Assembly (NCBI RefSeq): GCF_001468125.1
Contig: NZ_LNYT01000003.1
Coordinates: forward strand, 82,649 to 146,648
Direction: 5' to 3'
DNA: 64,000 nucleotides
Source of the DNA: Legionella rubrilucens
Lineage (GTDB): Bacteria > Pseudomonadota > Gammaproteobacteria > Legionellales > Legionellaceae
Positions 29,498-36,932 of this stretch are shown here, piece after piece. The notes beneath the pieces were generated by a model. It was given only the letters and a program-made list of their open reading frames with translations. It had not been told where the DNA came from and did no database searches. Position 1 is the stretch's first letter; each line of letters opens with the position of its first letter. The position numbers were made by a program, and so were the translations under genes.

Positions 29498-31766
29498 AAG
29501 AATGGCTTAATGATTTGCTGGTTACATTGTCCTGTTCCGGTTTTTTCTCTGCCGTGGGTGCAGATTGATTGGAGGGCAATTTTTCGTCGGTTGGATGTGG
29601 CGTAAAGAAATTCATCCAGCCTGACTTCGTTTGTACTGGTGGGGAGACAAGCGAAGCAAAATCATCTAGCCAACCATCGAGGGATGAGCTTTCCTCGGAC
29701 TCCTCAAGGCTGGTGTCGTCCGTCAAGGACGATTGCATGGGCAGATTATACCGGCTGGACAGGTTGTTAATCGCCTCTTCAAGGCTGGCGTGAACCTGCT
29801 GCTGGGCATGAGCGGAGTTGGCTTTTCTAATTCCGCGGGCACAGTTGCTCATATCCTGCCAGAGGATTTCCACATCATAAAGGTACTGTTGCAAAAACTT
29901 CATCTTGGCAGGGCGATCAGTGTCTGGAATGCCGTTGGAACGAAATAATTGCGACAAATCATTTAAACTGTCATGAAAACATTTAACCAGTTCCATTCTG
30001 GCTTTGGGCCGCAGGGATTTGAAATGCCGCACCGCACGCTCGATGCATTGACTGTAGGCGAGTTGAATCGTTTCGTCCTCCAGTAAGTCAAGCGGTAAGG
30101 GTTTAGTCATTAAAAGGGTAATCGCACTGATGGAGTAGTTACCCTGTTGTGCTAAGATGCCCAGGTCGCGATTGAAAAGCAGATCGTGAGCCTGTATTTG
30201 ATAATAGGCAATGGCGGCGCTGATTTGTTTTTTTACCTCAGAAGAAAGCGTATGCGTATCGAGATAACGACGCAGGGCATTTTTCAAAGCAAAATAAAAG
30301 GCACTGGAGGATGTCGTTTTCTCAGGGCAAGCAGCCAATACGCCCTTCAATGGGTGTCCGGGTTCCGTTAACAGGGAATAAGCCAGCGGCAGGCCATGGT
30401 CATCGGGGATTAAAAGGGATGCGTCATGCTTGATCAAGACAGCAAGGCAGTCGGTAGAGTGGGTTTCATAACAAAAAGAAACGGCATTGGGGTATTTCTT
30501 TTTGTTGATAATAAGAACCTGATTGTCCAGTACCAGGTCATCACCGTGGGTAAGGATAAAATCCAGTAGTTCTGCGTTTTTTTCCTCTAATGCGGAGCAA
30601 AGCCTGTTCATATCCAGCAGGTAATGAAAATTCTGCAGGAGTTTCGCGGCGGCGAACTGTTTTTCTTTTAATAAGTGTAAAAAATGCGCTTTGCAGGCTT
30701 TTTCGAGGCCTGAGGTCAATTGTTGCAGTTTACTCAGGCATTGTGAATTGCCGATGGAAGTCTGTGAGGACAGAAGCAAATCTGCTTCGAGCGAATATTG
30801 ATTACAGCGAGCCCACAAATCAGCGAGACTTCGGGTGTATGCCAGCTCATCTTGGGAAGATGATTCAGGTGTGAGGCTTGCAAACTGTTTTGCGAGTCTA
30901 TCAACATGCCTCTCAATGTCTCCCAATTCCCGGGTAATTTTTTGCAAAGCTGCCTGTTTGCGTTTGGCCTTTGAGTTGACCGAGGCCAGGGGGGCTGTCG
31001 GTTTTGACGCGTTATTTTTTTTGCTGGAATTGGAGGAGGGATGACTTGATACCGCTGTGATGGGCGCGTTGCGCACCGCTTCCGCCTCAGGCATAACGGC
31101 CTGTGCCGTCTTTAGCATACGGGTTAGGAAAAGATGCTTTTGGGCATAGTGATTATGCGAAGTCAGCAAGGATAAACTTTCAGTCATTTTAATGAAATTT
31201 TTTAACTTGGCCACGTACTCTGCGCGTTTACTCTCTCTTTCTTCATAAAGGAGACTGCATTGGTTATCCAGCCGTTGATATTCAAGCTCCAACTGATTAT
31301 AGGTCTGTAAATATTTTTCCCTGATTTCAACAATGACGTCATGCATGGACGTTTCTGCCAGCGTGAGTAACTCCTGGCTGACGGACGACACATCCAGTTC
31401 CCGATATTTGTTTTGGCCTACTCTCATGCTGAAATGCGGCCCGGACACCATCTGATCTTTTTTGTTGTAATAGACATGAAGCCGGTATTCATTGCCGCCT
31501 AAGTCAGTAAAATCAGCGGTGTAATGAAGTTGGCTTAAATGCGGATTGGCCTGTGATTCCGTTTCATAAACACTGACATGGTGCTTAAGCAGGGTATAGC
31601 GCAGGTCTTTATGGTCCAGGCGATAGTCTCTGAGGGGCAGTGCAATTAAGAAGTAGTTTTTTTTGTCGAGTGTCTGTTTAAGGGTAACGGATTCGGCCTG
31701 TTCAAGACTACTTTTGTTTCTTTTTTTTCGATAAGAAAGAAAACTGAACAATATGTTTTTTGCCAT
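29496..31766 (-). CDS. Large unknown protein, candidate Dot/Icm effector
   Basis: I do not recognise the family. The 756-residue protein has no signal peptide or membrane segment. Residues ~145-215 and ~265-310 are heptad-rich coiled coils separated by a low-complexity Ser/Lys/Pro linker. Residues ~390-460 hold degenerate ankyrin-like helical pairs (LLDFILTHGDDLVL, CLAVLIKHDASLLI). The C-terminal ~80 residues are disordered and acidic, with a Glu-rich block (SLEESEESSS) and polar residues to the end, as in many Legionella type IVB substrates. The latter is a family-level inference, not proof. It is monocistronic, between a terminator and a small secreted-protein gene. Confidence 0.7.
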   Translation of the reverse strand: MAKNILFSFLSYRKKRNKSSLEQAESVTLKQTLDKKNYFLIALPLRDYRLDHKDLRYTLLKHHVSVYETESQANPHLSQLHYTADFTDLGGNEYRLHVYYNKKDQMVSGPHFSMRVGQNKYRELDVSSVSQELLTLAETSMHDVIVEIREKYLQTYNQLELEYQRLDNQCSLLYEERESKRAEYVAKLKNFIKMTESLSLLTSHNHYAQKHLFLTRMLKTAQAVMPEAEAVRNAPITAVSSHPSSNSSKKNNASKPTAPLASVNSKAKRKQAALQKITRELGDIERHVDRLAKQFASLTPESSSQDELAYTRSLADLWARCNQYSLEADLLLSSQTSIGNSQCLSKLQQLTSGLEKACKAHFLHLLKEKQFAAAKLLQNFHYLLDMNRLCSALEEKNAELLDFILTHGDDLVLDNQVLIINKKKYPNAVSFCYETHSTDCLAVLIKHDASLLIPDDHGLPLAYSLLTEPGHPLKGVLAACPEKTTSSSAFYFALKNALRRYLDTHTLSSEVKKQISAAIAYYQIQAHDLLFNRDLGILAQQGNYSISAITLLMTKPLPLDLLEDETIQLAYSQCIERAVRHFKSLRPKARMELVKCFHDSLNDLSQLFRSNGIPDTDRPAKMKFLQQYLYDVEILWQDMSNCARGIRKANSAHAQQQVHASLEEAINNLSSRYNLPMQSSLTDDTSLEESEESSSLDGWLDDFASLVSPPVQTKSGWMNFFTPHPTDEKLPSNQSAPTAEKKPEQDNVTSKSLSHS

Positions 31767-31854
31767 GGCTACCCCTAATGATGTGCCGAAAACGAATTAT
31801 CATATAGCAAAAAACCCATGTTGGTCAATTATTGGTCTTTTGTGGGTAAGCCGC

Positions 31855-31874
31855 GTCGGGCCAGGAGGCCCGAC
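31855..31874 (-). terminator. Hairpin after the Cys-rich protein gene
   Basis: A perfect 8-bp stem (GTCGGGCC / GGCCCGAC) with a 4-nt loop lies 7 bp beyond the stop of the minus-strand Cys-rich gene. No T run follows on the minus strand, so it is a weak or Rho-assisted terminator at best. Confidence 0.45.
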
Positions 31875-31881
31875 CGGGTTA

Positions 31882-32268
31882 TCATTGAACTTTCGCTGGT
31901 GTTGTATTGGACTTCACGTTGGTTTTTACTCCCTTTTTATCGGGGATTATGGGTGCAAGCATTCCACCGGGTGCGATTTGTTTAAGTTTGATTTGACCGG
32001 CGCCAGGATTTAGAGTGGCGTTGGCGTCTTTGCAGCGCTGGGTATCACATTTCATCTTGCAGTGACCGTCCACGCAGCCGTAACAACCCCAGTCAGGCCA
32101 GCAACAGGCCCAGTTGCTGCTTTCCGACCCATGCCACTGCCCGCCGGATAATTCACAGACTCCTTTTAAATCCTCACCACCACCGCCGCCATCGTTTTGT
32201 TTGGCTAAGCCATGTAAAGGCAGGCAGAGACTGAGCAACACGCCTGCAATGAGGGGTAAGCGTTTCAT
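31882..32268 (-). CDS. Small cysteine-rich secreted protein of unknown function
   Basis: A 128-residue protein with a clear signal peptide (LPLIAGVLLSLCLPLHGLA, cleavage before KQN). A central region of about 45 residues carries ten cysteines in close pairs (ACCWPDWGCYGC, CKMKCD), implying disulphides or metal binding in the periplasm or outside the cell. The tail is Lys/Pro/Thr-rich. The ATG at 32268 is set by a near-perfect AAGGAGG Shine-Dalgarno with 5-nt spacing; the frame is open 36 bp further upstream, but without an RBS. I do not recognise the family. Confidence 0.78.
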   Translation of the reverse strand: MKRLPLIAGVLLSLCLPLHGLAKQNDGGGGGEDLKGVCELSGGQWHGSESSNWACCWPDWGCYGCVDGHCKMKCDTQRCKDANATLNPGAGQIKLKQIAPGGMLAPIIPDKKGVKTNVKSNTTPAKVQ

Positions 32269-32359
32269 AGTATCCTCCTTGATCGAGTGAACGAGCAAAA
32301 CCAATCCATTTGCTTCGCCTAAAGCATAGTAGCTGTATTAAAAATGATCAAAGAGGCGG

Positions 32360-32381
32360 CCGAAGCAAAATTCTGCTCCGG
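32360..32381 (-). terminator. Putative terminator of flgMN
   Basis: On the minus strand, 16 bp after the flgN stop, an 8-bp stem with one G-U pair (CCGGAGCA / TGCTTCGG) encloses a 6-nt loop. A T-rich stretch follows about 15 nt later, so it is a moderate candidate. Confidence 0.45.
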
Positions 32382-32397
32382 CTTGGATGTCAGTTAA

Positions 32398-32889
32398 TCA
32401 GGCTTTCTGGTGATGCCCGGAGTCAGAGCCCGGTTTTACGTTGCCTGACGCGGTGTACACATTGGGGGCAGCAGTCATGGATTGGCCAGTCAGTGCGCCA
32501 ATCATTTCCTGGCGGGTAATGATGTTGGTGGTGATGACCTGACCATTGATGGTGTTGTATTCACGGCAGAGGGTTAATTTTTCAGCCAGTGTTTTATTCA
32601 GTGATTCAATGGTACTGGCGTCGCTCTGGCTGAGTTGTTTAAGGTAAATCCCAAGTGCCGTTTTATAATCGGCCGCATTGGCCTGAGCTCCGATTACCTG
32701 GATACGTTGCCTTGCGCTCTCTTCCAATTGGGCGCAAAGCGCTTGTTTTTGGGTAGATATTTCTTCAAGCTCGTCAAATTTTCGATTGACCAGGATGTCT
32801 TTTTCACGGAGTAACAGCGAAATTAAAGCATCGAGATGGGTTATTTCCTGCTCCAGTAAAGCAGCTAAATCCGTTTGCACCTTTGTCAT
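32398..32889 (-). CDS. flgN: FlgN, flagellar export chaperone
   Basis: Type III export chaperone for the hook-filament junction proteins FlgK and FlgL. The protein is helical throughout, with the FlgN pattern LAALLEQEITHLDALISLLLREKDIL in the first half. It is 163 aa with an ATG at 32889 preceded by GAGGA; the TTG at 32901 overlaps the flgM stop and has no RBS. It follows flgM by 8 bp. The hook genes flgK and flgL are not in the window. Confidence 0.84.
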   Translation of the reverse strand: MTKVQTDLAALLEQEITHLDALISLLLREKDILVNRKFDELEEISTQKQALCAQLEESARQRIQVIGAQANAADYKTALGIYLKQLSQSDASTIESLNKTLAEKLTLCREYNTINGQVITTNIITRQEMIGALTGQSMTAAPNVYTASGNVKPGSDSGHHQKA

Positions 32890-32897
32890 AATAATCC

Positions 32898-33188
32898 TCA
32901 AGCCAATTGAATATCATCAAACATTTTTTTCGCTATCTTACTGCTGGATATCTCATAGCGTCCAGAATTGAGTAATTCCTTAAGGTATTCGACACGGGCG
33001 TTATCCACATCCGGTTCTTTGAGGATAATGTCTTTCAGGGTTGCCAGTTGCTGAGAGGCATCACTTAAGTTGACAGAACTTGCTTCTGTGGAGACAGATT
33101 CATCCTCTTTCTGGTTTTGCAGGCGCTGTACGCGGGATTCAGTATCCACTCGCTTGAAGTTACCTGTCTCGTTGATTGAGTTGACCAT
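32898..33188 (-). CDS. flgM: FlgM, anti-sigma-28 factor
   Basis: Holds FliA (sigma-28) inactive until export through the completed hook. The C-terminal half has the FlgM pattern (VEYLKELLNSGRYEISSSKIAKKMFDDI). I place the start at ATG 33188 (96 aa), because a sigma-28-type promoter at 33218-33244 predicts a transcript beginning near 33211, downstream of the alternative ATG at 33215, and GAGAGAAA precedes the 33188 ATG. A transcript from flgA could use the 33215 start, which has GAGGAG upstream. The gene therefore feeds back on FliA, as in other flagellates. Confidence 0.82.
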   Translation of the reverse strand: MVNSINETGNFKRVDTESRVQRLQNQKEDESVSTEASSVNLSDASQQLATLKDIILKEPDVDNARVEYLKELLNSGRYEISSSKIAKKMFDDIQLA

Positions 33189-33217
33189 AGCATTTCTCTC
33201 GATTACGCTCTCCATTC

Positions 33218-33244
33218 TTATCGGCTCCTCATGCGAAATCTTTA
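33218..33244 (-). promoter_or_regulatory. Sigma-28 (FliA)-type promoter of flgM
   Basis: On the minus strand TAAAGATT (33237-33244) and GCCGATAA (33218-33225) are separated by exactly 11 bp. GCCGATAA matches the sigma-28 -10 consensus perfectly and TAAA its core -35. The predicted start is near 33211, which decides between two flgM start codons. Confidence 0.85.
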
Positions 33245-33310
33245 GTTATTTTCGGTTAATTTTTAACCTTTTTTACATCTTACCCTGACAAAACACCCCC
33301 CGCAAGCCCA

Positions 33311-34012
33311 TTACTGGCTGACTCTGACCTCACTTTTGCCACTGACCCGCCCCTCGACTGTCTTTTTGGAGGTTATGTTTTTAACCCGGATGACATCATT
33401 CAAAGCACCGTCATTTAAGGCAACGCCCATCATGGTGATTTTAAAGGATTCACTGATCGCCTGTATACTGACCTGTTGGCCTTTATGAATCAGAATCTGG
33501 TTTCCCAGCGACCGGGGTTGTATTGGGCTGCCCTGATAAATGGTATAGGTGGCGACTTGACCTGCCACCTGAGTTAAATCAGAGAAATACCCTTGTTTTA
33601 ATTGAGAAATATCCATTGGGACCAATTGAACATCCCCCTCGCCAATGACGGTCCCGCGAATCAGATTGCGCCTGGCGACAAGGACTGGTTTCTCAATGGT
33701 GATGCGGGCAGGAATAAAAAGCGTCCAATGATTGTCAATTTCTTGACAGCGGATGCCCATGGTGGTGGAGCCTGTTAAAGCAGTTTTATAGGGATTAAAC
33801 ACATCAAGTTTGTCATCGGCGCAACGTTTTAATTGCAATCTGGGGTCGATTGATTCGGTACTGACCTTGACATTGCCTTCGTATTGCACGGTCAGTTGGT
33901 TAAGCAGATAGGTTTCTATATGCTGTTTAAGCACCTCATGGGATTGATTCTCCTGGGCGGCTGCCCACGGGGCGCTGAGGGAAAACACTAACACGGTTAA
34001 AATCCGTTTCAC
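33311..34012 (-). CDS. flgA: FlgA, P-ring assembly chaperone
   Basis: Periplasmic chaperone for FlgI polymerisation into the flagellar P ring. A signal peptide (cleavage near WAAA) precedes a beta-rich domain and a C-terminal SAF domain starting with LVARRNLIRGTVIGEGDVQLV. It is 233 aa, as in other FlgA proteins. The start is GTG at 34012, with AGGAG eight bases upstream. It is separated from flgM by 95-122 bp containing the sigma-28 promoter and has its own sigma-54-like promoter. Confidence 0.88.
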   Translation of the reverse strand: MKRILTVLVFSLSAPWAAAQENQSHEVLKQHIETYLLNQLTVQYEGNVKVSTESIDPRLQLKRCADDKLDVFNPYKTALTGSTTMGIRCQEIDNHWTLFIPARITIEKPVLVARRNLIRGTVIGEGDVQLVPMDISQLKQGYFSDLTQVAGQVATYTIYQGSPIQPRSLGNQILIHKGQQVSIQAISESFKITMMGVALNDGALNDVIRVKNITSKKTVEGRVSGKSEVRVSQ

Positions 34013-34048
34013 TCTCGGTACTCCTGACTCGACTGGCTGGTTTAGTTA

Positions 34049-34064
34049 TGCAAAAGCCAAGCCA
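34049..34064 (-). promoter_or_regulatory. Sigma-54 (RpoN)-type promoter of flgA
   Basis: On the minus strand TGGCTTGGCTTTTGCA fits the -24/-12 consensus (TGGC, N7, TTGCA), with the GG and GC doublets 12 bp apart. It is 36 bp before the flgA GTG and gives a start near 34037. This matches the RpoN/FleQ class of early flagellar genes. Confidence 0.75.
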
Positions 34065-34174
34065 GGTTTATTATTTATTTAAGAACAAGGAGTTAAAATG
34101 ACAGGCCTTGTGTAAATTCCTGGTCCTCTTTGGGCATTTTTAGGATTGATTGGCATGGGGATATCTCAATGGTT

Positions 34175-34190
34175 GCCCGCCTGCGCGGGC
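34175..34190. repeat. Palindromic repeat element, copy A
   Basis: A perfect inverted repeat GCCCGC-ctgc-GCGGGC followed by AAGACAGCG. The same motif recurs at 34275-34295 (half site), at 34323-34338, and four more times near the right edge of the window, so it belongs to a dispersed repeat family. The 423-bp flgA-cytochrome gap is filled mainly by these repeats. Confidence 0.85.
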
Positions 34191-34274
34191 AAGACAGCGT
34201 AAGGGGCGCGCTAAATCCTATGGTTTTGCTCTTTCACGTCTTGATGAATTGGCATCCGAATCTTACTGATTGCG

Positions 34275-34338
34275 TCTACGCGGGCAAGACAGCGTCAATT
34301 AAGGTTTCTCTTGTAATGTCTTGCCCGCGCAGGCGGGC
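34275..34338. repeat. Palindromic repeat elements, half-site and copy B
   Basis: A half site (ACGCGGGCAAGACAGCG, 34278-34294) is followed by a full inverted repeat GCCCGC-gcag-GCGGGC (34323-34338) in opposite orientation. Together with copy A it forms a region of inverted copies, which could fold into a long stem on one strand. Confidence 0.75.
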
Positions 34339-34435
34339 ATCCGGTCACTCACAGAGGCTGGTGTAGGGTTTAGCCTCTTTCTACTTAAACCCATATCGCT
34401 TATGATGCACACTGGTTCACTTAAGCAATGAATGA

Positions 34436-34831
34436 ATGCGTTTTCTCTTTGGACTCTTGTTATTGGTATCGACTGCCCTTTGGGCCGCCAGTCATCACCC
34501 CCAGGACTTTCTGACTGAGGTGAAAGGGCAGGCGGATGAAGGCCGGCAGATTGCCAATCATTATTGTGCCAATTGCCATGCAGTAAAGCCACTGATTGAA
34601 TTGGGTGCGCCTAAAATGGGGCAGGCTAACGATTGGGAGCCACGGCTTAAGGCCGGACTTGAGCTTTTATTTCAACACGCCGATACAGGGATAAATGCCA
34701 TGCCTGCCCGTGGCGGTTGCTTTGAATGCAGTGATGAGCAATTAAAGCTGGCCATTCTCGCCCTTCTTCCTGATGATGCCACTATTGATCAAAAATTGAT
34801 CAAAAAGTTTCTAGAAAAAACAAACAGTTAA
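34436..34831 (+). CDS. Small c-type cytochrome (c5-like)
   Basis: Periplasmic monohaem cytochrome. A signal peptide (FLFGLLLLVSTALWA) precedes the haem motif CANCH at Cys44-Cys47-His48. A likely axial Met is in NAMPARGGC, and the extra Cys pair GGCFEC is typical of c5 cytochromes. At 131 aa it resembles small electron carriers of aerobic respiration. No strong Shine-Dalgarno precedes the ATG. It stands alone, 72 bp before the transpeptidase gene. Confidence 0.85.
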   Translation: MRFLFGLLLLVSTALWAASHHPQDFLTEVKGQADEGRQIANHYCANCHAVKPLIELGAPKMGQANDWEPRLKAGLELLFQHADTGINAMPARGGCFECSDEQLKLAILALLPDDATIDQKLIKKFLEKTNS

Positions 34832-34903
34832 AAAAATTTAAAAAAAGCCCTAAACTTATTCACTATTCTCCCGATAAAACAAAAAAAGAGGGAGGATATA
34901 ACA

Positions 34904-35461
34904 ATGAAAAAGCTACTGGTTGTGGGTCCCATTTGTGTCCTGGCTGCTGGTTGCGGATCCATGGACAGGTCAACTGTGGTCGTGGATGATGCGGGTTATA
35001 CCCATCATACTCTTTCCATGGCTGCAGACAGGAAAGGGACTTCCTATTTCCCCGAGTCACGCCCAGCCACGGGCAAAAAAGTGTTTATTTTTGATCCCAA
35101 AGCAACCGCGTGGGCGGCTTATGATGCTCAGGGCAACCGCATTAAAACCGGAAGCGCTTCTGGCGGTAAGGACTTCTGTGAAGACGTAGGCCGAGGCTGC
35201 CGCACCGTAACCGGTACTTTCCGTGTTTACTCTAAAAAAGGACCTGAGTGCACGTCCAGCATTTACCCCATTGAAACTGGCGGCGGTGCAAAAATGCCTT
35301 ATTGTATGCACTTCCATGGCGGATACTCCATCCATGCCGCTTACGAAGTACCCAATTACAATGCCAGTCATGGGTGTGTGCGGGTTCTTCCCAGTGCGGC
35401 TAAATGGTTAAACGAAAACTTCATCGATATTGGTACGACAGTTATCGTGAAACCTTACTAG
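34904..35461 (+). CDS. L,D-transpeptidase (YkuD domain) lipoprotein
   Basis: Peptidoglycan cross-linking or lipoprotein-anchoring enzyme, attached by a lipobox (LAAGC, Cys17). The YkuD active site is clear: the MHFHGGYSIHA block with catalytic His, and SHGCVRV with nucleophile Cys158. Several other cysteines in the central region could form disulphides. It is 185 aa, the size of Legionella L,D-transpeptidases. The ATG has GGGAGG upstream. It is convergent with gatB, 38 bp apart. Confidence 0.9.
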   Translation: MKKLLVVGPICVLAAGCGSMDRSTVVVDDAGYTHHTLSMAADRKGTSYFPESRPATGKKVFIFDPKATAWAAYDAQGNRIKTGSASGGKDFCEDVGRGCRTVTGTFRVYSKKGPECTSSIYPIETGGGAKMPYCMHFHGGYSIHAAYEVPNYNASHGCVRVLPSAAKWLNENFIDIGTTVIVKPY

Positions 35462-35499
35462 CAAAGCATAAAGTAACCTGCTTAAGTGCAGGTTACTGC

Positions 35500-36930
35500 C
35501 TAGAGGTATTTCTTAAGAAGCTGGTTGATTTGTTCAGGGTTAGCTTGTCCTTTGGTCTCTTTCATGATCTGCCCGACAAAGAAGCCCAGTAGTTTTTCTT
35601 TACCGGCGCGATAATCAGCCGCTTGCTGCGGGTATTGTTCAATGGTGCGTTTAACCAGCTCCTCGAGCAGGGGATCTTCTTTTACAGGTTGATATCCTTC
35701 CCTGGCAATAATGTCATCGACCGAGCCTTGTCCCTGCCACAGGTGATTAAAAATCGCTTTAAGTATGTTGGCTGAAAAGGTTTTCTGACTGGCATAATCA
35801 AGGAGCGGCGCTAAATCGGATGCTGAAATCCTGGGATTTTCAAAGGATTCATTCACCTCATTCAAGGCCGCCGCATAAGCTCCCTTGAGCCAGTTGACGA
35901 TGGTTTTTTCATCCGCCTGGCTGAGTTGACGCACCGCTTCGAAATAATGGTACGTGGCGGGCGCGGCCAGCAGGAATTGAATATCATCCGCGTTGAGATG
36001 ACCAAGCCCCTGGAGATGGGCTTTGATCGCCGCAGGCAACGCCGGCAGGGTTTTCTTTATTTCGGCTAATTCCTCTTCATGGATGGCAATGGGCAGCAAA
36101 TCAGGATCAGGAAAATAGCGGTAATCATTCTCGTTTTCCTTGCTGCGTAAAACCTGGGTGGTTTCGGTATTGGGATCAAATAAACGCGTTTCCTGAATCA
36201 CTACCTGCCCGCATTCAAGCAAATCCTGATGCCTGGCCTGCTCATAGGCAATGGCTTTTTCTATAAAACGAAACGAATTCAGGTTTTTCAATTCGGTGCG
36301 GGTGCCCAGTTGTGCCGACCCTTTTGGTTTAAGCGACAGGTTGACATCACAACGAAATGATCCTTCCTGCATGTTGCCATCGCAAATACCAAGGAACCGT
36401 ACCAGTTGATGGAGGGTTTTTAAGTAATTGACCGCTTCTTCGGCCGAATAGAGGCAAGGAGCTGTGACAATTTCCAGCAGGGGTGTGCCCGCGCGGTTTA
36501 GATCAATGCCGGTAAAATCAGCCTGTGCATCATGAATGGATTTTCCCGCATCCTCTTCAAGATGAGCCCTGACGATGGTGACTGTCTTCATCGGCGCATC
36601 GCCCATGTCCACCTGAAGTGTACCATGGCTGACAATGGGGGATTGAAACTGGCTGATTTGATAGCCTTTGGGCAAATCGGGGTAGAAGTAGTTCTTGCGC
36701 TCAAAATAAGACAGGGGATTAATCGTCGCGCCAATGGCAAGTCCAAACTGAATGGCCATGGTGACGGCCTGTTGATTAAGAACGGGTAAGACGCCCGGAA
36801 GCCCGGCATCAATGAAAGACGTTTGCGTATTGGGTTTGCCGCCAAAAGCATTGGCTGAACCTGAAAAAAGTTTAGTCTGTGTTTTTAACTGAACATGCAC
36901 TTCAAGGCCGATGACAGTATCCCATGCCAT
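35500..36930 (-). CDS. gatB: GatB, aspartyl/glutamyl-tRNA amidotransferase subunit B
   Basis: Kinase/transferase subunit of the GatCAB complex, which amidates misacylated Glu-tRNAGln and Asp-tRNAAsn. The N terminus (AWDTVIGLEVHVQLKTQTKLFS) and NRAGTPLLEIVT and ENENDYRYFPDPDLLP blocks are canonical, and a YqeY-like tail domain ends the protein. It is 476 aa (normal). It follows gatA by 2 bp. Confidence 0.95.
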   Translation of the reverse strand: MAWDTVIGLEVHVQLKTQTKLFSGSANAFGGKPNTQTSFIDAGLPGVLPVLNQQAVTMAIQFGLAIGATINPLSYFERKNYFYPDLPKGYQISQFQSPIVSHGTLQVDMGDAPMKTVTIVRAHLEEDAGKSIHDAQADFTGIDLNRAGTPLLEIVTAPCLYSAEEAVNYLKTLHQLVRFLGICDGNMQEGSFRCDVNLSLKPKGSAQLGTRTELKNLNSFRFIEKAIAYEQARHQDLLECGQVVIQETRLFDPNTETTQVLRSKENENDYRYFPDPDLLPIAIHEEELAEIKKTLPALPAAIKAHLQGLGHLNADDIQFLLAAPATYHYFEAVRQLSQADEKTIVNWLKGAYAAALNEVNESFENPRISASDLAPLLDYASQKTFSANILKAIFNHLWQGQGSVDDIIAREGYQPVKEDPLLEELVKRTIEQYPQQAADYRAGKEKLLGFFVGQIMKETKGQANPEQINQLLKKYL

Positions 36931-36932
36931 AG

